Shown here piece after piece: positions 39,424 to 49,232 of a stretch of DNA of 63,696 bases. Positions within the stretch are counted from its first letter, which is position 1. Every line of letters starts with the position of its first letter. The position numbers and the translations under genes were made by a program. Location: positions 1 to 63,696 of the forward strand of contig CAYXDO010000055.1 of NCBI GenBank assembly GCA_964463485.1, written 5' to 3'. Source of the stretch: CAYXDO01 sp964463485 (lineage in GTDB: Bacteria; Myxococcota; Kuafuiibacteriia; Kuafuiibacteriales; Kuafuiibacteriaceae). The notes below the pieces were generated by a model. The model did no database searches. It worked only from the letters and a program-made list of their open reading frames with translations, and was not told the origin of the DNA.

Positions 39424-41750
39424 GTCACGCCGGCCGGAAGAGTCATCGAGACGTGGTCGAGATTACGGACGTTGGCCAACAGCTTGATGGATCGCAGCAG
39501 CTCCGATCGCAGCAGCTCCGAGGCCGCTGCTGGGTCTTCGGAGAGACTCAAGCCGAGCACGTGTCGAGCCACCAGCCCATCCGTCGCACGAAATTCCGTC
39601 GTGCGAACTGCGAGCCCGATGAGTCCATTGTTCGTGATGGCAAAGCGGGTCAAATCCACATTCGAGCCTTCGCCTGCGACGAGGCCCACAGAGGGGCAGG
39701 GGCTGGACTCGCAGGCTTCGGGTATGGTCCCCGAGACCCGAAGGTCCGACAACTCGAGGGAGCCATCGATGATTTCGACGCCGATCCGACTCGCGTCCGT
39801 GATTTCGATCCGAGCCCCTTCGGCCGTCGCATGGTCGAGGACAGCTAGCCCGACTCCAGGCCCAAAGAGGAGTGCATCTTCGAGTGACAGCGAGGAGCCG
39901 ACGCCGAACGTGGCCGCGCCAGCACCGCGCTCTCGAAAATTCGAGCCATGAAGTCGAGATACTCGGGCCTGTCCACCCTGGTGAATGCTGAGCGGGCTCG
40001 AGTCGAGGGTCACGTCTCGAGCGACGAGGAGCGTTCCGACGTGCCGGACGCGGAGCCCCGCCCCGGAAGCGCCCGCGATGCTGACTCGAGAGAGCTCGAG
40101 CGTGGCCTCGTCTTCGACGTCCACACCGATCAATCCTCGAGAGGAGCTCGGCAGGTCCAGATCGACGAGCCAACCACGGGTGCCTCGACCCGAAAACGAG
40201 ATCGGCGCGACCCAATCATGACTGGCCAATCTCGCGCCGTGGACCTGGCTGCCGGACGACACACTCAAAAGGTACGCTTTGTCCCGAACGACGATGTCGT
40301 CGACCAAGGCGACCGCTCCATCGATGAGTTGAATGGCCGCGGCGGGTCGGAGCGGTGATCCGCCTCGGAGCTCGAGCTCTGCGCGATGAAGCTCGACATC
40401 CGACCCACGGGCGAAGATGCCAAAGGCGACCTCGAGCGACATTTCGGGGCGTGCGGTCGCCAAGCGGAGGTCGGTCGCGTACATCGCGGCGCCGTCGAGG
40501 ATGGCGAGGCCGCCTAGCGTGTTGCCAAGGCTCACGCGCGCAGCAAAGAGCCTTCCGCCTCGCTCGACGTCGATGGCCAGCGGGCTCCGCGGCTCCAGCA
40601 CGACGTCCTCGAGCGATAGACGACCATCGGTGGTGACGATCGCGCCGAGCTCCGACGTTTTCTCGATGTGCGCTCGTCGCAAAGTCACGACCGACTCATT
40701 GGCGACCTCGATCCCGCGGGGTGAGTCTCGAACGAGCACGTCCTCCAAAGTTGCAGCAGTCCCTGCGCCCGTGGCGAAGATGGCTTTGCCGGCGTTCGAT
40801 TCGAAGGCCAAACGGGAAGCTGCCAGCCTGGACCCATCTGCGATGTAGAGGGCTACGGCGTTCGTGGCCGTCCGAGTTGCGGCTATCCATGTATCAGCCA
40901 TCGTGACGGTCGACGATCGAATCAGGGCGGCGAGCCCATGAGAAGCACCGATCTCGACCCGGGAGAACTCACCCGTCGCCTCGCGCACGACCACGCCGGT
41001 GCCCAGCTCGTTCGTGACTCGAACCTGGTGGAGACGCAGAAAAGCTCCAGTCTCGGCCACGAGGCCTCCTCCGATCACTTCGGAATCGTCGAGGGTCAAA
41101 CGAGCAAACTCACCGGTGATTCGAGCGCCGCCGATCACCGTGAGATCTTTGACTGTGGCCGATCCCAAGACCGTGAGGGCCGTTCGTCCAAGAGCGGGCT
41201 CGATGAAGGTTTGGGCTGCGCAGGCGCCAAATAGGGACACGCTCGAGGTGACCACGATCGACTCGTGATATCGGCCTTCGGCGACAAAGATCGCCGCGCC
41301 CGGGAGAGCGACCGCGAGCGCAGCATGGAGCGTCGGAAATGGGCGGGCTCGAGTGCCGTCCCCGGCCTCGGTGCTGGAGGCCACGTATAACGCAAATCCA
41401 GGTGGCAATTCCGCGGCGGTCTCGCACGGGCGGCGCGAAATACAACCGCCCGGGACCCGAAGCTGATCGGTCGTGCAAGGCGGGTCCGGAGAGGGATCGC
41501 AGGACGCGCTCGACGTGTCGGTGGTCCGAGCGGTCCAGCCCGGAGGGCAGTCCCAATTCGGAGCGCGAGCTTCGACGATGGGGTTCGGGAGCGCGGGCGC
41601 CTCGGGCGGAGATACGCCGTCAATCACGGCTCGATCAGGTCCCGGCGCCGCGTCGAGAGGCTCACCGGCGTCAGGTTCGGGGGGCTCGATGGGTTCGCCG
41701 TCGCAGCCTCCTAGCACTGCGAGCAGCATGAGAACGAGGACGACTCTCAT
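39408..41750 (-). CDS. Beta-helix lipoprotein
   Basis: A 780-residue predicted lipoprotein (lipobox VLGGC, Cys16) followed by an acidic Pro-rich linker. A short Cys-rich segment (about 65-110) precedes a DUF1565-like start (ASSTEAGDGTRARPFPTLHAALAVALPGAAIFVAEGRYHE), then a long parallel beta-helix to the end (many short strands such as SVSLFGACA, ATVKDLTVIGG, TLRRAHIEKT). Such helices bind or cut polysaccharides; no clear catalytic Asp cluster is visible, so lyase activity is undecided. Its start overlaps the barrel gene by 4 nt. It may be a surface partner for export or remodelling of the polymer. Position makes this the main clue. Confidence 0.78.
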   Translation of the reverse strand: MRVVLVLMLLAVLGGCDGEPIEPPEPDAGEPLDAAPGPDRAVIDGVSPPEAPALPNPIVEARAPNWDCPPGWTARTTDTSSASCDPSPDPPCTTDQLRVPGGCISRRPCETAAELPPGFALYVASSTEAGDGTRARPFPTLHAALAVALPGAAIFVAEGRYHESIVVTSSVSLFGACAAQTFIEPALGRTALTVLGSATVKDLTVIGGARITGEFARLTLDDSEVIGGGLVAETGAFLRLHQVRVTNELGTGVVVREATGEFSRVEIGASHGLAALIRSSTVTMADTWIAATRTATNAVALYIADGSRLAASRLAFESNAGKAIFATGAGTAATLEDVLVRDSPRGIEVANESVVTLRRAHIEKTSELGAIVTTDGRLSLEDVVLEPRSPLAIDVERGGRLFAARVSLGNTLGGLAILDGAAMYATDLRLATARPEMSLEVAFGIFARGSDVELHRAELELRGGSPLRPAAAIQLIDGAVALVDDIVVRDKAYLLSVSSGSQVHGARLASHDWVAPISFSGRGTRGWLVDLDLPSSSRGLIGVDVEDEATLELSRVSIAGASGAGLRVRHVGTLLVARDVTLDSSPLSIHQGGQARVSRLHGSNFRERGAGAATFGVGSSLSLEDALLFGPGVGLAVLDHATAEGARIEITDASRIGVEIIDGSLELSDLRVSGTIPEACESSPCPSVGLVAGEGSNVDLTRFAITNNGLIGLAVRTTEFRATDGLVARHVLGLSLSEDPAAASELLRSELLRSIKLLANVRNLDHVSMTLPAGVTELPF

Positions 41751-42964
41751 ACCGAGAAGATCAAACCTACGCGAAGCAAGAAATTCTGGTAAGCGCCTGC
41801 GCCGGTGACGACCTCCACGCTGCTCGTCCTGAACGAGGGGCGAAGGTCGACGGTGATGGCTTGGCTCAACGCGATTCGAGCGGAGGCCGAGAGGGAGACG
41901 TAGTAACGAGACGCATCTTGCTCGGGCTCCAGGCGGTCGACCTGAGAGCGGAAGCCGAGTGTGACGTCGGGGGTCGCTCGATATTCGGCCAGCAGGAGCG
42001 TCTGAGTTGCAGTGGCAAAAGACGAGTCGCCGGCACCGAAGGTCGTGCGCTGTCCGACGTCGAGGGTGAGTGTGAGGTCGGACGTGGGCTCGTAGCGCGC
42101 CCTGCCCTCGAAGCCGAGCTTGGCGGCGTTGCCTGGCTCGCCCGTGATCGGCTCGGGGTCGGACTCGAGGGCCACGCCTCCGACGGAGGCCGACAAGACC
42201 AAATTCCGTCCGAGCGCGCCTCGGACTCCGGCCCTCAGAGCAAATCCATCGGCGTCGGGAGTATCGCCAAAGTACTGAAAGCCCAAGATGCTCGCGTCAG
42301 CAGTGACCTCGAAGAACGGCAATACCTCGACGGCCAAGAGCAACTGACTTCTGTGGTTGAAGTTGTTGCGCTCGGTGCCAAAGAAGTCATCAGTGAACAC
42401 GACGACCTGAATACTGGATGTGAGCTCGAGCTTGAAAGGGTGCAGATTCACCGACGCGCGCGGCATGAAGTCGTTGGCGACCCGACGGGCAACGTTTACG
42501 AACACTACGTCGACCGGGTCGACCTCTCGACGGACCACGTCCGAGAGTTGAAGACTAAAACTCGGGCCGGCGACTCCAACTCGTAACAAGGCTCGCTCCT
42601 CGTCCGAAGACGAAGCTCGTGCGTTGAGATACGCGCTGTAGTTGGCCATTGCGGCGGTCATGAAATCGATGGTGGAGGTCGCGAGCTCGAACGACCCCTG
42701 TGCCCATCCGACGAGCGACGAGTCAGACTGGGCCGTCGCGTTCAGGAAGACGTTGTCAGTGAACGCGTACTCAGCGCCCGCTCTGAAGGACGCTCGCGCC
42801 GAACGAGACAGAGTAGGACCGTCCGCGGATGCCATGTTGCCACGGTTCTGGTCGAGCCAGTCTGTCCCAATCGTTTGCCCGCGAGCGATTTCCGAATCGG
42901 CCAACGCGGCGCAAAAGGTCAGGCCGAAGACGAATTTCCACGCGCCTCCTGAGAACGATGGCAC
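41747..42964 (-). CDS. Outer-membrane beta-barrel for polysaccharide export (BBP2-like)
   Basis: A 405-residue protein with a signal peptide (about residues 12-30) and roughly eighteen amphipathic strands ending in a terminal aromatic/hydrophobic strand (NFLLRVGLIFSV). Strands such as SRSARASFRAGAEYAFTDNV, HPFKLELTSSIQVVVFTDD and ATPDVTLGFRSQVDRLEP fit the BBP2-type outer-membrane barrels found in polysaccharide loci. In Myxococcus such Wzp barrels work with OPX proteins that lack their own outer-membrane pore. The OPX gene is divergent, 140 nt away. The gene also overlaps the beta-helix lipoprotein. Assignment by context and strand pattern. Confidence 0.72.
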   Translation of the reverse strand: MPSFSGGAWKFVFGLTFCAALADSEIARGQTIGTDWLDQNRGNMASADGPTLSRSARASFRAGAEYAFTDNVFLNATAQSDSSLVGWAQGSFELATSTIDFMTAAMANYSAYLNARASSSDEERALLRVGVAGPSFSLQLSDVVRREVDPVDVVFVNVARRVANDFMPRASVNLHPFKLELTSSIQVVVFTDDFFGTERNNFNHRSQLLLAVEVLPFFEVTADASILGFQYFGDTPDADGFALRAGVRGALGRNLVLSASVGGVALESDPEPITGEPGNAAKLGFEGRARYEPTSDLTLTLDVGQRTTFGAGDSSFATATQTLLLAEYRATPDVTLGFRSQVDRLEPEQDASRYYVSLSASARIALSQAITVDLRPSFRTSSVEVVTGAGAYQNFLLRVGLIFSV

Positions 42965-43014
42965 GGTGGAGCGAGGCTACCGCGGACCCATCGAGGAGTC
43001 AATGAAGGCCGCAG

Positions 43015-43038
43015 TTCTGCGGTTCTGCGGTTCTGCGG
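43015..43038. repeat. Three copies of an 8-nt unit
   Basis: TTCTGCGG is repeated three times in tandem in the divergent gap between the barrel and OPX genes. The sequence around it (CCGCAG just before) can form small hairpins. Slippage here could shift promoter spacing, but no clear -10/-35 pair is seen beside it. Confidence 0.75.
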
Positions 43039-43104
43039 TCCTACGAGCTATCGCAGCTCCTTCGGCCGGGCCAAGGTCATGGCTCTTTTGCGTTGAGCCT
43101 TCCG

Positions 43105-44106
43105 ATGAGAACTGAGATCGTTCGAGCGAGTGCTCACGTGAAGCGCGTGCTCGTTCGACCGATTCTCGTTTGGGTGGTTTTGGCATCGACCCATGCGCTC
43201 TGTTGCGTGCTCCTCGAGTCCTGTGCATCGAGCCTTCCGCCTGTTGCTCAGGATGGGCTCATCAAGGTGCCGAACCCACCGCCGGCCCGAGACACCGGGC
43301 CGCTCCTGTTGCCTGACGCGAGCTTCACGGAGCAGCCCCTGGTGCAAGGTGACCTCGTTCGTCTGCGTGTGTACCAACAGCCCGACCTCGACCTCGACAG
43401 CCGAATTCGGGCCGACGGCACGATCTCCGTGCCACTCATCGGGTCGATCCAAGCCGCCGGACAAACGATTCCTGGGCTCGAAGAGACGATCCGCTCACGA
43501 CTTGCTGCTGATTTTCTTCGCGACCCCCACGTAGCGGTCTCCGTCGTCGAGTACGCGCGACGCAAGCTCTACGTGCTCGGTGCGGTTCAGCGGCCAGGGG
43601 GCCACCAGGTGTCTCCGAGCGAGCGGCTCACTTTGTTGCAGCTCGTGTCCGCGGCCGGCGGGCTCACGGAGCACGCGACGAAGGAGGACGTGTTGATCGT
43701 TCGGCGAACGCCGACCGGCGAGCGATCGGTGAGTCGTGTGTCGCTGGTCTCGGTGGAATCTGCGCTCGCACACGGAGACGGTGGAGCGGATCCGGAGCTC
43801 GGCCCCGAAGACCTCGTGATCGTCGGGAGCAAGACACGTGTCGTCTACGTGCTCGGCGCGGTCGGTTCTCCCGGAGCGGTGGAGCTGCCTTCGGGCGTGC
43901 CGCTCACGGTGTCGATGGCGATCAGCAAAGCTGGGAGCTTCTCGAAGTTTGCGGCCACCGGGAGCATTCAGGTGCTGCGACAATCGCCCGAAGGTCCCGC
44001 CAAGATCGGCGTGGACCTCGACGCCGTCGTCGCCGGAGATCTCTCGCGGGACGTGGCCGTGGAGTCCGGCGACGTCATCTGGGTTCCGGAGCGCGGACTT
44101 TTCTGA
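43105..44106 (+). CDS. Outer-membrane polysaccharide export protein (OPX, Wza-like)
   Basis: A 333-residue lipoprotein (lipobox VLLESC, Cys40). Residues about 70-170 hold the Poly_export domain: VQGDLVRLRVYQQPDLDLDSRIRADGTISVPLIGSIQAAGQT and DPHVAVSVVEYARRKLYVLGAV. Two SLBB domains follow (GGHQVSPSERLTLLQLVSAAGGL and GAVELPSGVPLTVSMAISKAGSFSKFA). The C-terminal amphipathic helix that forms the pore in E. coli Wza is absent, consistent with use of a separate barrel protein. It acts with the Wzc-type kinase to move polymer outward. ATG 43105 is chosen over a TTG twelve nt upstream. Its 3' end overlaps the convergent Wzy gene by 32 nt. Confidence 0.9.
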   Translation: MRTEIVRASAHVKRVLVRPILVWVVLASTHALCCVLLESCASSLPPVAQDGLIKVPNPPPARDTGPLLLPDASFTEQPLVQGDLVRLRVYQQPDLDLDSRIRADGTISVPLIGSIQAAGQTIPGLEETIRSRLAADFLRDPHVAVSVVEYARRKLYVLGAVQRPGGHQVSPSERLTLLQLVSAAGGLTEHATKEDVLIVRRTPTGERSVSRVSLVSVESALAHGDGGADPELGPEDLVIVGSKTRVVYVLGAVGSPGAVELPSGVPLTVSMAISKAGSFSKFAATGSIQVLRQSPEGPAKIGVDLDAVVAGDLSRDVAVESGDVIWVPERGLF

Positions 44107-46435
44107 GTACGTCCAACTCACTCAGCGCCCCGGCGTGTCCTGAGTCCCGCGACAGTATCCGGTGCAATTCCGTTTCCGCTCCGACCAAGTCACCCTTCCG
44201 AGCGAGCAGGCGAGCCAAGAGCAACCGATTGGCGGAGTCTTCAGGTCGAAGAGCGAGCGCGGCGCGAAGGTCGGACTCGGCCAAGTCGAGCTGATCGAGG
44301 GACGAAGCGAGCGAAGCTCTCGCGACTCTTGCGGGGAGCGACTTGGGCTCGAGCTCGATCCATCGAGAGTATGAGTCGAGCGCGTCCAGGCGCATGAAGA
44401 GTCGTTCTCGAAGGCGGCCCAGCAGCTGGTGTCTCTCTGGACGCCAAGGCTCTTCGTTGGCCGCCTCGAGGGCAAAAGGGAGCGCGCGATCGAGGGCGTC
44501 GAGGCGCTCCCAGGCGAGCGCGGCGGCGGCGAGCGCGGAGCCCCGACTCATCACGCGAGCTGACCTGGTCGAGGGTTTGGGCAGGGCCGAAGGTTCGGGC
44601 AGGGCCAGCCGACGTTCCCTGATCTTTGCCTCGAGGCCTCCGAGGTCGGCCTGCCCGAGCTCCGCGGCGAAGGCGTCGTATGCGGAGAGAGTTTGCTCGG
44701 GGGTGATTTCGTCGAAACGGATCGCGTCGAACGTGGCCATCGCGTCCTCCCACTCCCCCCTTCGGGCCAGGTACGCCGCGAAGTAGGTCCTAGGGATCGG
44801 CGTGAGAGGTACCAGGCGTGCTCGATCCTCGATGCTGAGTCGCGAGACTGTGTCGTTTCCTAGGACCGCGGCGATTCGATGGGGCGCGTGAAGAAAGCGG
44901 GGCTTCAGGACTCTGGTGGCACGGTCGAGCGCTCCGAGGCCAATGAGCCGCAGGGCCACTGCCTCGGCCAGGCCCCCGTGGGCCGGCCAGAGCGCGGAGG
45001 CCCGCTCGAAGCGTTCGCTTGCCGTGTCGCGGTCCCCACGTCTCTCGGCGGTAGCCGCGCTCGCGAACGCCGCCTCTACGGCGAAGGGGGAGAGTCGAAG
45101 CGCGCGAGCGGCGTCGGACTCGGAGAAGTCTTCGCGCGGGCGAGGAATCGAGTACAGCGCCAGCCCGAACAACGCCGACGAGACAACCGCGGAGCTCAAC
45201 AGTGCGAGAGTCCGTGCGAAAGTCCAGCCCTCTGCTCGCTGGCAACCTTCGACCGACAAAGTCATCAGCGACGCGACCAGAATGCCGATCGCCGTGATTT
45301 GCCAGTCGAAGTCGACGCAAGCGTGGACCGCTGAACAAGTCAGCGCTCCCACGAGGTCGGGCGCCACTTTCCGCGAGGAGGTGCGCAGGACGAGGCGCAG
45401 CCAGGACAGCCCGAAGAGAGTTGCTCCCAGCGCCCCGACGACTCCGGTCTCGAAAAGCAGGTTCAGGAATTCATTGTGGGGATGTAACACGGAGAGGTCG
45501 GTGCCTTCCGGCGCGAAAGGTCGAAAAGCGTATCGGAACGCGCCCAGGCCGAATCCGAGGACGGGTTGGCGTTCGAGGCCCGCGAGCGACGCCGACCAGA
45601 AGCTCATTCTCCCGGCCATCGAATCGGCCAAGTCGCGACCGAGGAACGCAACACTCGCGGCCACGGCCCCCGCGCCTAGGGCGACGCCCGCCGCGCGATG
45701 CCGAACCACGACGGAGACCGATATTCCCACTCCTGCCGCGGCGATCGCGCCTCGAGAGTGAGTCGCCAAGAGCGCTGCTAGGCAGACCAACGCGGGGAGA
45801 AGCCAGGTGATTCTCCGTTCGGCCAACGCGCGGTCGAAGGCGAGCACGCAGCCGACGGCCACGAATCCTCCGAAGGAGTTTGGATTGACGAAGGTCGCGC
45901 TAGCTTCGGCCGCGATTCTCTTACCGTAAAACGGGATTGTCTCGAACCCCAGTGACCACTGAAGCAGCCCGTACAATCCAAGCGCGGCAACGACTATCAC
46001 GAACGCGCGGATCAGGGTCGAGCGTTGGATTCCGGCGGCGACGAGCGTGTGAACGACGAGGGCGGCCAAGGCGTAGGTGTGCCACTGCGACAGCGCTCGC
46101 ATCGTCGACACGAGATCGGCCGTGCCCGGCGCGGCGACCGAGACGCCGAAGGCTCGTCGCGCTTCTCGAGTGAAGTCGAACAAGCCGAGATCGACAGGAA
46201 GGAGTTGGAGGAGCGCGATCAGATCGAGGAATGCGATCGCACGGACCAGCCCGAGCGGCGCACCCAGATCCCGGCCTCGCCACACGACGCAGCCGACCCC
46301 GAGGCCCAGGAAGACGATCCCACAAACCCAGATCGCGCGGGGCGAGGCGGCGCCTTGAAAGACGAGGGCCCCCACCCAGCTCGCGAAGAACGCCGAGAGG
46401 GCGCCCGCCCGAACACTGGAGGCGCCAACGGCCAT
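44075..46435 (-). CDS. O-antigen ligase/Wzy family protein with TPR tail
   Basis: A 786-residue inner-membrane protein. The first 440 residues have about twelve membrane segments and the Wzy_C motifs: GMAGRMSFWSASLAGLERQPVLGFGLGAFRYAF-type loop and HPHNEFLNLLFETGVVGALG, with the H-N-E residues. From about 440 the soluble C-terminal part is built of TPR-like helices (ARALRLSPFAVEAAFASAATAERRGD, RHQLLGRLRERLFMRLDALDSYSRWIELEP). Such TPR tails are frequent in the bacterial polymerase/ligase family. The gene ends within the convergent OPX gene. It is either polymerase or ligase for the exported polymer. Confidence 0.85.
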   Translation of the reverse strand: MAVGASSVRAGALSAFFASWVGALVFQGAASPRAIWVCGIVFLGLGVGCVVWRGRDLGAPLGLVRAIAFLDLIALLQLLPVDLGLFDFTREARRAFGVSVAAPGTADLVSTMRALSQWHTYALAALVVHTLVAAGIQRSTLIRAFVIVVAALGLYGLLQWSLGFETIPFYGKRIAAEASATFVNPNSFGGFVAVGCVLAFDRALAERRITWLLPALVCLAALLATHSRGAIAAAGVGISVSVVVRHRAAGVALGAGAVAASVAFLGRDLADSMAGRMSFWSASLAGLERQPVLGFGLGAFRYAFRPFAPEGTDLSVLHPHNEFLNLLFETGVVGALGATLFGLSWLRLVLRTSSRKVAPDLVGALTCSAVHACVDFDWQITAIGILVASLMTLSVEGCQRAEGWTFARTLALLSSAVVSSALFGLALYSIPRPREDFSESDAARALRLSPFAVEAAFASAATAERRGDRDTASERFERASALWPAHGGLAEAVALRLIGLGALDRATRVLKPRFLHAPHRIAAVLGNDTVSRLSIEDRARLVPLTPIPRTYFAAYLARRGEWEDAMATFDAIRFDEITPEQTLSAYDAFAAELGQADLGGLEAKIRERRLALPEPSALPKPSTRSARVMSRGSALAAAALAWERLDALDRALPFALEAANEEPWRPERHQLLGRLRERLFMRLDALDSYSRWIELEPKSLPARVARASLASSLDQLDLAESDLRAALALRPEDSANRLLLARLLARKGDLVGAETELHRILSRDSGHAGALSELDVLRKVRAPEPR

Positions 46436-46658
46436 TCAGAAGCCCGTCCTACACGCTGCTCCGGTACTCATCAATCCACCCCTTCGGGATACACTCGTAA
46501 CTCCCGAGCGACGCGCTTGGTCCGAACGGACGGGCCAGCAGGTTGAAGAAGTCGACTTCGGCCGCCGCGACGCCCTACGTGATCGGCATGGACAATCGGG
46601 CACGGGCGCGGACGGGCACGGGCACGTCATGAGTTTCGGAGCCTTTTTCAGCGACCTG

Positions 46659-49223
46659 CTAGCTCACGTCGACGAGCGACCTCACCATCCGATCCAAACG
46701 AATGAGATCTCTCGCGACCTCGCGCACTCGTTTTTTGGTCATGCTCTCGATCGCGCCAGCATACTTCGCGAACTCATCGTAGCCGATCCCGTAGCACTCG
46801 TTGATGGCCATGGTGGCGGCCCGAGCGCTGGTCCGTTGGAGCCCGATCTCGTGGGCGCCGATGAGATATCGCTTGGCCCGTTCGAGCTCCACGTCGTCCA
46901 CGTCGGTTTCGAGCACTTTCGTGAGCTCCTTGATGAGTCCGTCCTCGGCCACCTTCACCTTCTCCGGCGCGGTCCCGATGTAGACGGCGAAGTAACCGGG
47001 GTGAAGACCTTCCATACTCGTCGCGGTGACGGAGTAGGCGAGTGACTGCTTGTCGCGGAGCTCCAGAAAGAGTCTTCCGCCCTGGCCCGCCAAGATGCTC
47101 GACAGGACCTCGAGGGCAAAGCGCCGGTCGTCGGACATCGACAACCCGGGAAAGCCGAGCGCGAGGTGAGCTTGAGACTTCTCTTTGGCGACCCGAGCGC
47201 TCCTCGGAGCGCTGATTTGCGACTCGAGGCTCGGGAGCACGATTTGTTTGGCGTTCGGGTCGGGCCTTCGGCCTCCCGCCAGCCGCTCGAATCGGTCGAT
47301 GGTGTCGGACACGTCGACCGCCCCGACGACCGCGAAGGTGAGCCGGTCCGGTCGAAGCTGGCTGTGATACGCGGCGAGAATGGCTCCTCGGTCGAGGGCC
47401 TCGACACTCTCCTTGGTGCCGACGTTCTGCATTCGATACGGATGCCGACTCCATAAGGTCGCGGCGAGTTGGTCGAAGCACACGGTGCTCAGGCTGTCTT
47501 GGCGCGAGGCGATGTCTTCGATCTGCGTCTTCTTCTCGAGCTCGATTTCTTCCGCGGGGAAGCTCGGCTCGAACAGACACTGCATGAAGATCTCGAGCCC
47601 GCGAGCGTAGCGATCGGCGAGGAAGGTCCCGGCCACGCCGAGTGAGTTCTTGCCGGAGATTCCGCCGAGGCCACCCGCCATCGCGTCGATCTCCTCGGAG
47701 ATTTGCTCGGCGGTCATGGACTGAGTGCCGCGAACGAGGAGCTCACCGACGAGGTGACTCACCCCGTTGTTTTTTTCGTCCTCCGCGAGCAACCCACCGA
47801 CGGCGACTGCCCGGACACTCACGATCGGCGCGGCCCGATCCTCGCGAACCAAGAGAGTCGCTCCGTTGCCGAGGGTGACCTTGGCGACGGACTCCGCGCC
47901 CAGCGTGAAGCTCCGCTTGGCGTAGGTTTTTTCGAGCGACTTCTCCACGTCGTCAGCGATCTCCGCCACTCGCTCCGGTGAGAGTCGTCCTTCGAGGGCC
48001 TTGGGCATCAGGGCCGAGAAAGTCATGGACTCGGTTCGCAGGTACCGCTCGGCGACCCTTCGAACCTCTTCACGGGTGGCCTGCTTCACGTGATCGAGAT
48101 AGGTGGCCTCGTAGCTCGCGTCTCCTCCGAGGAACTCGAACATGCCGATCCTCGCCGCGATCCCTTGGACGGTTTCCTTCTGGTGAATGGCTTCGGAGAG
48201 GAGGATCGTGCGCGCTTTTTCGATCTCGGCGTCCACCGGGGGCTCGTAGCGGAGTCGGTAGGTCTCTTCGAGCAACGCCCGAAAGGCCTCTTCGACCTGG
48301 TCGCCATGTACGTTTGCGCCGACCATGACCAAGCCCGGATCGAGGGGCGTGTAGTCGTACGCGTAGCAGTCGTTCACGAGCTTCTTGTCGCGTTTGACGG
48401 TGCGGTACAGCCGCGAGCTGTCGCCGCTTCCGAGCAAGATGGAGAGCACGTCGAGCGCGGCGGCGTCGCGGTTTTGAAACGCGACGCCATGCCAGCCGAA
48501 CCCGAGGTGAGACTCCTGAACTTCCTGAAAGGCGGTGACGGTCGCGAGCTTGTTGGCCCGTGGCTCTAGCGCCCGAGCGTGTCGCGGTATGGGCGCGCTC
48601 GTCGTGTCCACGAAGAGCTTTTCGGCCTGCGAGAGGATCGCGTCCGTTTTGACGTCACCGGTGACCACGAGGGTCATGTTCGCGGGGCGATACCAACGCC
48701 GATAAAAGTCCAAGATCATGTTCCGATCGAAAGCCTTGATCGTCTCCTCGTAGCCGATCACCGGGCGACGATACGGGTGCACTCGAAAGGCCTCGCGAAA
48801 CAGGTTCTCGCTCATCACGCGGGCAGGCGTGTCCTTGCCGCGCCGGACCTCTTCGAGGACGACCTCGAGCTCTTTTTTGAGCTCGTCGGGATCGAACTTC
48901 GAGTGCTGAACCGCGTCGGCGAGGATGTCGAGGCCCACCGAGGCTTCGCGGCTCGCGATGGTCACGTAATAAACGGTCTGGTCGTAGCTCGTGTACGCGT
49001 TGATGTCCCCGCCGGCCGCTTCGATCTCCGCGGCGATCTCTCCGACGCCGCGCCGGTCGGTGCCTTTGAACAACATGTGTTCGTGTACGTGCGCCAGGCC
49101 CGCTTCGGGCTCGCTCTCGTCTGCCGATCCGACGCGAACCCAGACCTGCATCGAGGCCACTTTGGACGCGTGATTTTCTTCGACGACGACGGTGAGCCCG
49201 TTGGCGAGCTTGGTCTTGAGCAT
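46659..49223 (-). CDS. M16 family zinc metallopeptidase
   Basis: An 854-residue protein with two M16 halves. The N-terminal half has the inverted zinc motif HVHEHMLFKG (His45, Glu48, His49), a downstream ELEVVLEEVRRG segment with the third ligand Glu, and TLVVTGDVKTDAILS. The second half (from about 430) repeats the fold without the zinc motif (GVSHLVGELLVRGTQ) and ends with the usual RVREVARDLIRLDRMV. No signal peptide is seen, so it is probably cytosolic or periplasmic by another route. It degrades peptides or processes proteins. The ATG gives the standard LANGLTVVVEENHA start. The 223 nt after its stop show GGGCACGGGC repeats but no gene. Confidence 0.9.
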   Translation of the reverse strand: MLKTKLANGLTVVVEENHASKVASMQVWVRVGSADESEPEAGLAHVHEHMLFKGTDRRGVGEIAAEIEAAGGDINAYTSYDQTVYYVTIASREASVGLDILADAVQHSKFDPDELKKELEVVLEEVRRGKDTPARVMSENLFREAFRVHPYRRPVIGYEETIKAFDRNMILDFYRRWYRPANMTLVVTGDVKTDAILSQAEKLFVDTTSAPIPRHARALEPRANKLATVTAFQEVQESHLGFGWHGVAFQNRDAAALDVLSILLGSGDSSRLYRTVKRDKKLVNDCYAYDYTPLDPGLVMVGANVHGDQVEEAFRALLEETYRLRYEPPVDAEIEKARTILLSEAIHQKETVQGIAARIGMFEFLGGDASYEATYLDHVKQATREEVRRVAERYLRTESMTFSALMPKALEGRLSPERVAEIADDVEKSLEKTYAKRSFTLGAESVAKVTLGNGATLLVREDRAAPIVSVRAVAVGGLLAEDEKNNGVSHLVGELLVRGTQSMTAEQISEEIDAMAGGLGGISGKNSLGVAGTFLADRYARGLEIFMQCLFEPSFPAEEIELEKKTQIEDIASRQDSLSTVCFDQLAATLWSRHPYRMQNVGTKESVEALDRGAILAAYHSQLRPDRLTFAVVGAVDVSDTIDRFERLAGGRRPDPNAKQIVLPSLESQISAPRSARVAKEKSQAHLALGFPGLSMSDDRRFALEVLSSILAGQGGRLFLELRDKQSLAYSVTATSMEGLHPGYFAVYIGTAPEKVKVAEDGLIKELTKVLETDVDDVELERAKRYLIGAHEIGLQRTSARAATMAINECYGIGYDEFAKYAGAIESMTKKRVREVARDLIRLDRMVRSLVDVS

Positions 49224-49232
49224 CCACTGATG

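Noticed and set aside
46436..46630. 64-codon minus-strand open frame between the Wzy and M16 genes
   Set aside because: Cys/Pro/Arg-rich translation of GGGCACGGGC repeats without ribosome site or motif.
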